Positions 19,542 through 29,094 of a stretch of DNA of 64,000 nt are shown here, piece by piece; the stretch's first letter is position 1, and every line of letters begins with the position of its first letter. Origin of the DNA: Uranotaenia lowii (Eukaryota > Arthropoda > Insecta > Diptera > Culicidae); NCBI RefSeq assembly GCF_029784155.1, contig NC_073692.1, positions 63,369,676-63,433,675 of the forward strand, in the 5' to 3' direction. Both the position numbers and the translations under genes were made by a program. The notes beneath the pieces are model-generated. The model made no database searches and was not told the DNA's origin. It saw only the letters and a list, made by a program, of their open reading frames with translations.

Positions 19542-22185
19542 ATGTTTAAATATTATGAATTGGAATGCTAGATCTTTGCTGGCTAACCAAGATGAATTCT
19601 TTTTATTTTTGAAAACTCAAAACATACATATTGCTGCCATCACTGAAACTTTTTTAAAGCCAGACAATAACTTGAAAAGCAATGCTTTCTTTAAAATTTT
19701 ACGAAATGATCGACTTGATCGACAAGGTGGGGGTGTAGCTATTGTCATCAATAGTCGTCTCAAATTTAGACTTCTTCCTTCTTTCAATACAAAAGTCTTA
19801 GAAACAATTGGAATTGAATTAGAAACTTCTATGGGGAAAATTATAATTGTTGCCGCATATTTGCCTTTCCAATGTAGCGGTGAACAGAAAAATTTTTTGA
19901 AGGGAGATTTACAAAAACTCACCAGAAATAAATCTAATTTTTTTATTATTGGTGACTTTAATGCAAAACACCGATCTTGGAATAATATTTCATCAAATTC
20001 AAATGGGAATATTTTGTTTAATGACTGCTCTGCAGGTTATTATACTGTTGAATATCCTAATGGGCATACTTGTTTTTCTTCAATTAGAAATCCCTCCACA
20101 ATTGATTTGGTTCTAACGGATTTAGGCGAGCATTGTAGTCAATTAGTTACTCATGCGGACCTCGATTCAGACCACCTTCCAGTAACATTTTCTTTATCCC
20201 AAAGTCCCATTGAAAACCCTTTAAAATCAACTTTTAATTTTCAAAAGGCTAACTGGGAACGATATATGAATTTTATTGAACGTAATTTAGATGTAAACGT
20301 TCCATTGAATTCAATAGAAGATATTGATTTGGCTGTAGAAAATTTGACAACTTCAATAGTCAATGCTAGAGCCGCTTCAATACCTAAAGTTAAACATAAA
20401 TTTAATCAACCTTTAATTGATGATGATCTTCAGTTTTTGATACGACTGAAAAACATTCGTCGACGCCAATATCAACGTACTAGGGATCCTTATTTGAAAT
20501 TAATTTATTGCGACCTACAAAAAGAGATCAAACGTCGTTTAAATTTCATTCGTAATGAAAATTTTGCTAAAGCAGTAGAGGATATAAAACCCTACTCAAA
20601 GCCATTTTGGAAATTAACTAAAATTTTGAAAAAGCCCCAGAAGCCAATTCCTACTTTGAAAGATGGGGATAAACTTCTTTTAACTAATTCAGAAAAGGCT
20701 CAAAAATTAGCCCAACAATTTGAGTCTGCTCATGATTTTAATTTAAACGTTGTAAGTCCAATTGATGCTCAAATTTCCCTAGAATTTGATGATATTCTTT
20801 CCAAGCAAAATGTGTTTGAAAGTTCTTGTGAGACAAATATTGATGAACTTAAATTGATTTTCAAAAAATTTAAAAATATGAAAGCTCCAGGGGAAGATGG
20901 GATTTTCTATATTCTTATTAAAAAGTTGCCTGAAAGCACTTTAAATTTTTTAGTTAAAATCTTCAACAAATGTTTTCATTTGGCTTATTTTCCCAATAAA
21001 TGGAAAAATGCCAAAATAACTCCAATTTTGAAACCTGGAAAAAGTGCTTCAGAGCCTTCAAGTTATCGACCAATTAGTTTGCTTCCTTCTTTAAGTAAAC
21101 TATTTGAGAGAGTTATTTTGAATAGAATGATGATTCACATTAATCAGAATTCTATTTTCCCTGATGAACAATTTGGTTTTCGTCATGGACATTCTACTAC
21201 ACATCAACTTTTGAGTGTAACTAATATGATTAACACTAGCAAATCTGAGGGTTATTCAACTGGTGTTGCTCTTCTTGATATTGAAAAAGCTTTTGACAGT
21301 GTTTGGCACAAAGGTTTAGTAGCTAAATTAGCTCGATTTGATTTTCCTGTATATCTCACCAAAATTATTCAAAATTATTTGACTAGCCGAACCTTACAAG
21401 TAAGCTATCAAAATTCATGCTCTGAAAGGACACCCATTAGAGCTGGTGTCCCTCAGGGTAGTATACTTGGGCCAATTTTATATAATATTTTTACTTCTGA
21501 TCTTCCTGATGTACCAGAAGGAAAAGGTAGGAGATTATTTGCTGATGATACTTTGCTTTCAGCCAAAGGTCGAAATTTACGGGTGGTACGCAGTAGATTG
21601 CAACAAAATTTAAATTCCTTTTTGAATTACTTGAAAATGTGGAAAATTTCTCCTAACGCTTCCAAAACTCAACTTATTTTATTTCCCCATAAGCCAAGAG
21701 CAAATTTTTTAAAACCTAATGAAAATCATTCCATAACTTTTAATGGGGTTTCATTAGAATGGTCTGATCACGTGAAGTACTTGGGACTTACACTTGATCG
21801 GAATCTTACTTTTAAAAATCACATTGAAGATATTCAATCTAAATGTAATAAATACACTAAATCTCTTTATTCTCTCATCAACAGGAAATCCCGGTTGTGT
21901 CTGCGAAATAAGATGCTCATCTACAAACAAGTTTTCCGACCAGCGATCATGTATGCAGTTCCGATTTGGTCTAGCTGCTGCGCGACGAGGAAGAAAGCCA
22001 TCCAGAGGATTCAGAACAAAGTTCTGAAAATGATTTTGCGGCTTCCACCTTGGCACAGCACCGAAGATCTTCATCGGATTGCGGGCATTGAATCGATCGA
22101 AGAGATGGCCAACAAAATCATCTCCAACTTCAGAGGCAAATCGATGCAGTCTTCCATCGCAGAGATTCGTTCTCTTTATGTTTAG
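19528..22185 (+). CDS. LINE ORF2, endonuclease-reverse transcriptase
   Basis: An 885-residue protein, intact from ATG to TAG, typical length for Jockey-type ORF2. Residues about 1-220 form an apurinic-type endonuclease: NWNARSL near the start, an acidic ITETF, GDFNAKH at 142-148, STIDLVLTD, and the catalytic SDHLP at 214-218. Residues about 450-720 form the reverse transcriptase: YRPISLLPSLSKLFE, FGFRHGHSTTHQL, LLDIEKAFDSVWH, GVPQGSILGP, and the catalytic FADD at 671-674. The C-terminal part (about 720-885) includes the usual thumb-like region. The protein nicks the target and primes reverse transcription there. The 14-bp overlap with ORF1 suggests reinitiation at the ORF1 stop. No missing catalytic residue was seen. 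Confidence 0.93.
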   Translation: MDPNRCLNIMNWNARSLLANQDEFFLFLKTQNIHIAAITETFLKPDNNLKSNAFFKILRNDRLDRQGGGVAIVINSRLKFRLLPSFNTKVLETIGIELETSMGKIIIVAAYLPFQCSGEQKNFLKGDLQKLTRNKSNFFIIGDFNAKHRSWNNISSNSNGNILFNDCSAGYYTVEYPNGHTCFSSIRNPSTIDLVLTDLGEHCSQLVTHADLDSDHLPVTFSLSQSPIENPLKSTFNFQKANWERYMNFIERNLDVNVPLNSIEDIDLAVENLTTSIVNARAASIPKVKHKFNQPLIDDDLQFLIRLKNIRRRQYQRTRDPYLKLIYCDLQKEIKRRLNFIRNENFAKAVEDIKPYSKPFWKLTKILKKPQKPIPTLKDGDKLLLTNSEKAQKLAQQFESAHDFNLNVVSPIDAQISLEFDDILSKQNVFESSCETNIDELKLIFKKFKNMKAPGEDGIFYILIKKLPESTLNFLVKIFNKCFHLAYFPNKWKNAKITPILKPGKSASEPSSYRPISLLPSLSKLFERVILNRMMIHINQNSIFPDEQFGFRHGHSTTHQLLSVTNMINTSKSEGYSTGVALLDIEKAFDSVWHKGLVAKLARFDFPVYLTKIIQNYLTSRTLQVSYQNSCSERTPIRAGVPQGSILGPILYNIFTSDLPDVPEGKGRRLFADDTLLSAKGRNLRVVRSRLQQNLNSFLNYLKMWKISPNASKTQLILFPHKPRANFLKPNENHSITFNGVSLEWSDHVKYLGLTLDRNLTFKNHIEDIQSKCNKYTKSLYSLINRKSRLCLRNKMLIYKQVFRPAIMYAVPIWSSCCATRKKAIQRIQNKVLKMILRLPPWHSTEDLHRIAGIESIEEMANKIISNFRGKSMQSSIAEIRSLYV

Positions 22186-22464
22186 TTTAATTTTTAGATA
22201 GTGTTTAGTTTTAAGTATAAAATATTTTTGCTATTACAGGATGTTCTCCTACATTAAAAACTTGATTGCGCTCAGCAAATTTAAATCTTATAAATAAATT
22301 TTTATAATCTAGTTACTTATAGGGCTATGAACAGTTCATTATTGAGCTGAACACCTAGTTTAATGCAATAATGTAATATAAGTGTAATGATGATTTGATA
22401 CAAATAAAGACATATTTAAAAAAAAAAAAAAAAAAAGATATTTACATCACCTCCGGTGACTTAA

Positions 22465-23069
22465 CCTTCCCATGCCGTTTGCAAAATATCCGTTTCGGGG
22501 AAATTTTAGTTGTAGTTTGATTTCGTTCTCCTGGCTGTAAATGTTAACCGATTTTGATGATATTATATTCATTGTGTAGGTAATTTATTCTTATTACTCA
22601 AAATTTCAAAATAAAGTCGATATGTATTACCAAGTTATCAGAAACTGGTTCAGGAAGTAAAAAGTCCGAAAACCCAATTTTATTTTTAAAATACTCATAA
22701 CTTCTGACAGCTTATCTGTATTTAAGTATTTCATTAATGTTTGAAATCGTCAAGAATCTATCTATCCGACAGTGTATAGATATGTTGGGGTCCATTGAAA
22801 GTTTTGACCGCTATCTCAGATCTTCCGGTAGAAAAAAAATCTTGCTTTAAAAAACGATAACCAATTTTGGCTTTGCTTAGCTGTATTTCATTTCCCAATG
22901 AACCGATTTTCAAAACTCAAATTTTAATTTTTTGTCGTTAATTTGATCATTATTTTTATAGAACATACTTGGTCTGTCAAAATTCCAAGTCATTCAGTAT
23001 TTTGGAATGATGATGAAGAGATTTTAAATGTGCGCTTCGGGTCATATTGACCCGAACGGCATGGGAAGG
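22465..23069. mobile_element. piggyBac-type MITE, 605 bp
   Basis: Terminal inverted repeats CCTTCCCATGCCGTT, directly flanked by TTAA at both ends (22461-22464 and 23070-23073), are the piggyBac signature. A subterminal palindrome, GGGTCATATTGACCC, stands next to the right end. No transposase. It begins only 10 bp after the LINE target duplication. Confidence 0.75.
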
Positions 23070-23073
23070 TTAA

Positions 23074-24490
23074 AGTTTTCTAGGATTTTTCGTATATTTT
23101 TTTATCTAATTCAAAAACAACACAAATGACTTATGAAAATGTGTAAAAATGAAAGTTCCGATTCAATTATGTGCAATCTAGCCTGAACGTTTTATTCTAA
23201 AACCGAGCACTGCGTCCCTTTATAAATCATATTCTGTGTTACTTGGGATGTGGCATTCTTGACTCAAAGATATACCTAGGTGTGTTTTGTTCCTTTACGC
23301 TGGGTTTATTAATTCTATAAGACTTTTCGTTTGAATGTGACTTTTCTTTTCGTTTTAGAATTAATTTATAGTTTACAATATACACCAAACATTATCAAAT
23401 CATCATCGGAACTACCCACTATTTGATTGTAATTGAAACGATTGGAAGAAAATTCCCTCAAATCCAATAACAAATCCAACGTTTAAAGTTAGATGTTTAA
23501 GATTATCTGTCATACTTAGCAGTTATCTCATTCAGTATCAATTTGCTGCAATAATGTAACTAAAGTGCATCTTAATTTGCACAATCAATTCGCACTATTA
23601 ATCTGCGAACGATCTCCGGGAGCTCTTTGCCAAGTCTTCTCATTCAAATTAAATCCGCAACAAAATGGCAAGCGAGACGTCCAATTATTATTTTTTCATT
23701 ACCAATGCTTTGATGATGATGATGATGATGGTGATGGAAGGCGCCCGCGAATCAAGCAACGGAGATAATCAATATGCAGTTGAGTGCAGTTGGGTGTGAA
23801 ACATAAATTGTTAATTGTATTCCCTTAGCCTAGCTTGAAATTTCCCCCCTGGGGGGTTGAATCGAGAAATAGTCGTGGGTGATCAAATAAAACCGGGCAA
23901 ACTGTCTCCTTTAGATGCAGCTTTAGAGGGCGCGTCCTTATGAAACTCGCCCGGTATAAACTGAGCTGCGGGTATAGGACAACTTTGTATCAACTGTGAC
24001 TGTTCATTCATTCCCAGGAATAATCTTTTATTATTTTAGCTCCATCAAACTGACGACGACGACGACGAGGACGAGCAGGACGACGCCGCCGTGAAATGAG
24101 TTAATCCAACTGAAATCACGATTCGTAGTGATTCCAGCTGGTTCAGTGTCCATATCAGAATCCAAGCCAAGTCAGAATGGCAGACGAGGAACAGAACGGG
24201 ACGAGACGGTGAATTTTGCGCGATTGCAGGCAATAAAATGATGCATAAAAGATTTATAATTTGCTGCGGGTGTCAAATGACGCCTCGACGTGCCTCAGCT
24301 GATGGCGAATTTATGGCAGCTGGCTTCCCGCTGCTGCTTTATTGCAGCATAAATGAAAAATTTGCATTAGATTTTACTGTACTTTTTTTTAAATAACTGA
24401 GATGAGTTAATATCTTTCCATACGTCTTATTTCATACTAAAAATGTAGAAAATAAGTAGATTATTCCCACGAAACACGGATTAACTTTTC
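23074..24490. other. single-copy-looking region with trinucleotide runs
   Basis: No gene recognised. A (GAT)n run lies at about 23709-23735 and a (GAC)n/(GAG)n run at about 24052-24085. The stretch 24230-24370 is unusually balanced in base composition and carries CAGCTG E-boxes (24297 and 24318), a profile seen in conserved non-coding DNA. Small open frames across the trinucleotide runs are not convincing genes. Confidence 0.35.
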
Positions 24491-24554
24491 AAAAGTACAA
24501 AGCAAAATGACACTCAATTTATTGTTCGAAAAAATTGAAAAAATTGAAAAAAAA

Positions 24555-25103
24555 TGACAAAAATGACAAAAATGACAAAAATGACAAAAATGACAAAAAT
24601 GACAAAAATGACAAAAATGACAAAAATGACAAAAATGACAAAAATGACAAAAATGACAAAAATGACAAAAATGACAAAAATGACAAAAATGACAAAAATG
24701 ACAAAAATGACAAAAATGACAAAAATGACAAAAATGACAAAAATGACAAAAATGACAAAAATGACAAAAATGACAAAAATGACAAAAATGACAAAAATGA
24801 CAAAAATGACAAAAATGACAAAAATGACAAAAATGACAAAAATGACAAAAATGACAAAAATGACAAAAATGACAAAAATGACAAAAATGACAAAAATGAC
24901 AAAAATGACAAAAATGACAAAAATGACAAAAATGACAAAAATGACAAAAATTTCAAAAATGACAAAAATGACAAAAATGACAAAAATGACAAAAATGACA
25001 AAAATGACAAAAATGGCAAAAATGACAAAAATGACAAAAATGACAAAAATGACAAAAATGACAAAAATGACAAAAATGACAGGAATGACATAAATGACAA
25101 AAA
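24555..25103. repeat. 9-bp minisatellite (TGACAAAAA)n, about 61 copies
   Basis: Perfect head-to-tail copies of TGACAAAAA from 24555 to about 24945, then copies with occasional changes (TTTC near 24951, GGC near 25016, AGG and TAA near 25081-25093). Because 9 is a multiple of 3 and no frame contains a stop, long open frames appear on both strands (Asp-Lys-Asn, Met-Thr-Lys, Phe-Val-Ile and Leu-Ser-Phe repeats). These are an arithmetic by-product. Confidence 0.97.
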
Positions 25104-25847
25104 TTTCATTAATTCCAATAATTCGCAGCAATAACCGAATCCAAGATCAATTCATGATTATATTCCCATCATTACAATCTTAGGGCTTTTGGGGTACTTA
25201 AACGTTCTCACAAATTGATGAGCTCACCAATCGCCAATCACTCCGGCAGGATTCGGTTTGTTCCATAATTTAGTACCCTTAGTATGGCGCCCCTCAAAAT
25301 TGATCGATTTCCATTTTGGTTCCAGATGGGTCAGTGAAGATAAACGAGTTTTCCCATTCCGGCAAGCAGCCTTGGTGGTTGAGTTTATAACAGTCTGTGG
25401 AAGTGGAAAATCGCTCGCTGAGCCCGGCTGAGTTGATGTTCGCTGACCGGAGATGGGAAAAACCTCGAGAATATAATACTAAGTAGTTTCCTGTTAACCC
25501 TTTCGCCCTAGTCCTTTGACTGGAAGTTTCGAACTGTGTGGGTGGGTGGAGATAAATTACATACTTAATCAAGTGAAAAGTGCGTCGACTGTTGATGGTT
25601 GCCATTGTTCAATCGATTCGGAAGAATACTGGAATGGATTCCGAATTTGACAGATGGCTGCCAAAAAGATCCAGAAAAGAAGGAGGCTCTTAATAATTAA
25701 TCCTTTTTCGACAAACTTTTCTGGAGGGAACTTTATAAGCTTCAGCTAGGATAACTCTTTTTAAGACTTTAGGTTCTAAAAATAAATTGGTTCTCCTGTT
25801 CTATTTGTAACACTGAAGCCAAAGTTTTGCTCAAGATCCGACAATTC
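25104..25847. other. unassigned region with a 103-codon minus-strand frame
   Basis: A minus-strand open frame at 25294-25605 has near-normal amino acid composition and a Met start (MATINSRRTFHL...). I recognise no domain. It could be an exon remnant or chance. Confidence 0.25.
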
Positions 25848-25851
25848 TTAA

Positions 25852-27764
25852 CCCTCATCCGCATTAGGGTGTCATTTTGACACCACTGCAAGTTTGAAGG
25901 CTTATAACTTTTTTCAGAAGCTTCAAAATACAAAAATTTCCTCGGGGACCCTAAATGAATTCAAAAGTTCTTCAATATTGCATCTTTACTTTTTTTTATG
26001 GACGAACCCTGGAAGCCTGGACAAAAAAACTCCCTTTCCGACTCTTGGTGTCATTTTGACACCACAAAAGTAAAATCTATTTAAGTCGTTTGAATTATTA
26101 TGAACTTCATATTAAACTTATATCAATAGAAACCTTGTAATGTCAGTAAAATATGTTTAGAACATTATATACAGCTAATGTTACAAGTTTTCTCGTTATT
26201 CAACATGAAAGAAAAAAAATCCGAAAAAACATGCCTCACGAACACTGCTGTAGTTCATATGTTCCACGTCTAAAAAAATATTTGCCTTATGCATATGAAA
26301 GCTGAAGTTAATGCTTACATCATGAAGACAAAAAATATTTTTTAATTTTTTTTTTAATGGAATGGTCACAAAAAGTTCAAAAAAGTGGTCTAAAAAACCT
26401 ACTTTTCATTCGATTGCTAGGAAATACTGTTTGAGCGGTGGTAGAGTGTTTTAAAAAATATGACAACAAACATTATTAAAATTCTAACATTTTGCTGTCT
26501 TTAGATTTTTGATGCAACAAAAATTTAAATTACTGGAATTTTTCAAAGTTCACTACTTTGCGCAATTTTTTACAAATTGAAATTTCATCTGTTTTTGTGG
26601 TCCACCGTCAGGTTGTACCCGGATTTTCAGTGCTTTCACTTTGTTTGGACCAATCAAAAGTATATTCATTGGAAAGCTAATTTAATCTACATTCTAGTGA
26701 GATGCAACAAATCACGCTGTGAGATTTCACAAAAATATGAAAATTATAAACGTAAAATCATTCCTGAATTTCTAGAACTACAAGCGCCTCGTCCAGCAAA
26801 ACGTGTTCGTTTGCTCTCCGAGTAGGTACGGTGGGTGGTGATTCGAGCAGAGAGCGAAGCCGACAGACGAAGAAATGCACGACACGCATCGTTATTTCGT
26901 CTGTCGGCTTCGCTCTCTGCTCGAATCACCACCCACCGTACCTACTCGGAGAGCAAACAAACACGTTTTGCTGGACGCGCTGCTTGTAGTTCTAGAAATT
27001 CAGGAATGATTTTACGTTTATAACTTTCATATTTTTGTGAAATCTCACAGCGTGATTTGTTGCATCTCACTAGAATGTAGATTAAATTAGCTTTCCAATG
27101 AATATACTTTTGATTGGTCCAAACAAAGTGAAAGCACTGAAAATCCGGGTACAACCTGACGGTGGACCACAAAAACAGATGAAATTTCAATTTGTAAAAA
27201 AATTGCGCAAAGTAGTGAACTTTAAAAAAATTCCAGTAATTTCAATTTTTGTTGCATCAAAAATCTAAAGACAGCAAAATGTTAGAATTTTAATAAAGTT
27301 TGTTGTCATATTTTTTCTAAAACTCTACCATCGCTCAAACAGTATTTACTAGCAGTCGAATGAAAAGTAGGTTTTTCAGACCACTTTTTTGAACTTTTTG
27401 TGACCATTTCTTTTAAAAAAAATTTAAAAGATATTTCTTATCTTCATGATGTAGGCATTAACTTCAGCTTTCATATGCATAAGGCAAATATTTTTTTGGA
27501 CGTGGAACATATGAACTACAGCAGTTTTCGTGAGGCATGTTTTTTCGGATTTTTTTTCTTTCATGCTGAATAACGAGAAAACTTGTAACATTAGCTGTAT
27601 ATAATGTTCTAAACATATTTTACTGACATTACAAGGTTTCTTTTGATGTTAGTTTTATTTAAATCGGTCTAACACGCCAAAAGTTATAACGATTTGAGCT
27701 TGTGGTGTCAAATTGACACCACAAGTGCTGATTAGGGTAATGAAATCTAATGCGCGGATGAGGG
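25852..27764. mobile_element. piggyBac-type foldback element, 1.9 kb
   Basis: Both ends are CCCTCATCCGC in inverted orientation with TTAA directly outside (25848-25851 and 27765-27768). The two arms are each about 0.9 kb and pair almost throughout, closing on a small loop near 26878-26890. The central 50 bp on each side (GTACGGTGGGTGGTGATTCG...) match nearly perfectly. An 82-codon frame (MKFHLFLWSTVRLYPDF...) occurs once in each arm, on opposite strands, with few differences. Subterminal palindromes GGTGTCATTTTGACACC (left) and GGTGTCAAATTGACACC (right) lie near the ends. No piggyBac transposase domain is visible. Confidence 0.8.
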
Positions 27765-27768
27765 TTAA

Positions 27769-28093
27769 GTTATCTTGAATACAACTTTCCACAGCTACAG
27801 TTTTTACTTTACATAAAACATTTTTGAAAGAAAAAAATTGAACAAATGTAACAATATAAAATACCATGCTAAACTATGTTCGCTGAAAAAAGTTCTTCGT
27901 GGAAATAAAACACGACTTTTACTATTAATTTATTCAACGAGTTTCTCGCTGTTATGAATAAAAGTTCGAAACAGATGGTTCTAATTTATAGTCAAAGCTG
28001 TATGTAGAAGAAACTCTGAGGTAAAAAATGTATAAAAAAATCCTAGAAATTAATATTTCTAGGTCAAAATTTTAATTGGCTTTAAATAGCATA
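27769..28093. other. AT-rich spacer
   Basis: Nothing recognised between the piggyBac-type element and Helitron A. Confidence 0.4.
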
Positions 28094-29094
28094 TCTATAT
28101 ATATATAAAAAGCAATTTCTGTATGTTTGTTTGTTTGTTTGTTTGTTTGTCCTCTATAGACTCAGCCGTCTCAAGAGCTAAAAAGCTGAAATTTGGCATG
28201 GATGCTCATTAGGACCAAGAAGGATGAAAAATGTATTCAGATTTTCGGATGACCCCTTCTGAAAGGGGTCGTCCATATAAGACAAATATAATTTTCGCGA
28301 TATTGACGTTACTTTTCATCGGATTGTGTTGAAAATTTACACATGAGTGTTTTGAAAGGCGAGCCATCGATTTCAGGTGTCAAATTTTGTGTAAGGGATC
28401 TGCCAAAGGGGTCGTCCATATTAACTGTTCGCTGTTTTTGCGATATTCACTTTATTATACAGCGGATTCAGATGAAAATTGGTACACGATAGTTTTGGGG
28501 GACGCGCAATCGATATCAGGTATTAAATTCAGTGTAAGGGGCCGGCAAAGGGGGTCGTCCATATTAACCTTTCAATATTTTTGCAATATCGTCGTTATTA
28601 TACATCGGATTTCGATGAAAATTGGCACACGGTAGTTTTCAGGGACGGGCAACCGATTTCAGATGTCAAATGCTTTGCCAGGGGTCGACGGAAGGGGTCG
28701 TCCATATTAAATAATTTTTCCATTGTATTTAGCAATATTGACGTTATTATGCAATTTAAAAATTTGCACACGGGAGTTTTGAGGAACGGAAATCGATTTC
28801 AGATATCAAATATTGTATAAGAAGCTACTGGAACGGGTTTAACTTTTTGGAAAGAATTGCGTTGTTAAGCAACGATCAAGTCGAAATTTATACACGGGTT
28901 ATTTTTTGGCATGGTCAATTGATTCCTGATTTCAAAATTAGTAGCAGACGACAGAAAAAGTGATCGTCAAATATTTTTGCAATTATTACATTCGGAAGTG
29001 CATCTGGAAAATGCTTGGCATTTGACTTTCATACAAACTGTTCATGACGTATTCAAAGTTGAAAGCGAAACGGAGTTCGTATGGGATCAGCTAG
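28094..29094 (+). mobile_element. non-autonomous Helitron A
   Basis: It starts TCTATATATATATAAAAAGC after an A. It ends GGGATCAGCTAG before a T, which matches the Helitron rule of TC...CTRR inserted between A and T. A small hairpin (GCGAA/TTCGT, loop ACGGAG) sits just before the end, as expected for the rolling-circle terminator. The interior holds at least four tandem units of about 143 bp, seen from GTCGTCCATAT at 28269, 28411, 28554 and 28698. No Rep/helicase is present. A minus-strand relative lies at 43488-44769. Confidence 0.75.

Larger units (their letters stand above)
17935..22436 (+). mobile_element. full-length Jockey-clade LINE (Juan-like)
   Basis: A 4.5-kb non-LTR retrotransposon with a 176-bp 5' leader, ORF1 (gag-like) and ORF2 (endonuclease plus reverse transcriptase). 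A ~250-bp 3' UTR has an AATAAA signal at about 22403 and an 18-20 bp poly-A tail. The sequence AGATATTTACATCAC stands just before it (17920-17934) and just after the tail (22436-22450). This is a 14-15 bp target duplication and shows a complete 5' end. Both reading frames are open, so it may be recent and possibly active. Jockey/Juan assignment rests on the ORF2 motifs, the three-knuckle ORF1 and recollection of mosquito Juan elements. Confidence 0.9.

Noticed and set aside
24514..25134. Long open frames of Asp-Lys-Asn, Met-Thr-Lys, Phe-Val-Ile and Leu-Ser-Phe repeats on both strands
   Set aside because: The 9-bp repeat contains no stop in any of these phases, so the frames are automatic. No start context, domain or codon bias supports translation.
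26577..27190. Pair of 82-codon frames as a duplicated gene
   Set aside because: They are mirror copies in the two arms of a TTAA-flanked foldback and have no recognised domain. I keep them as part of the element.
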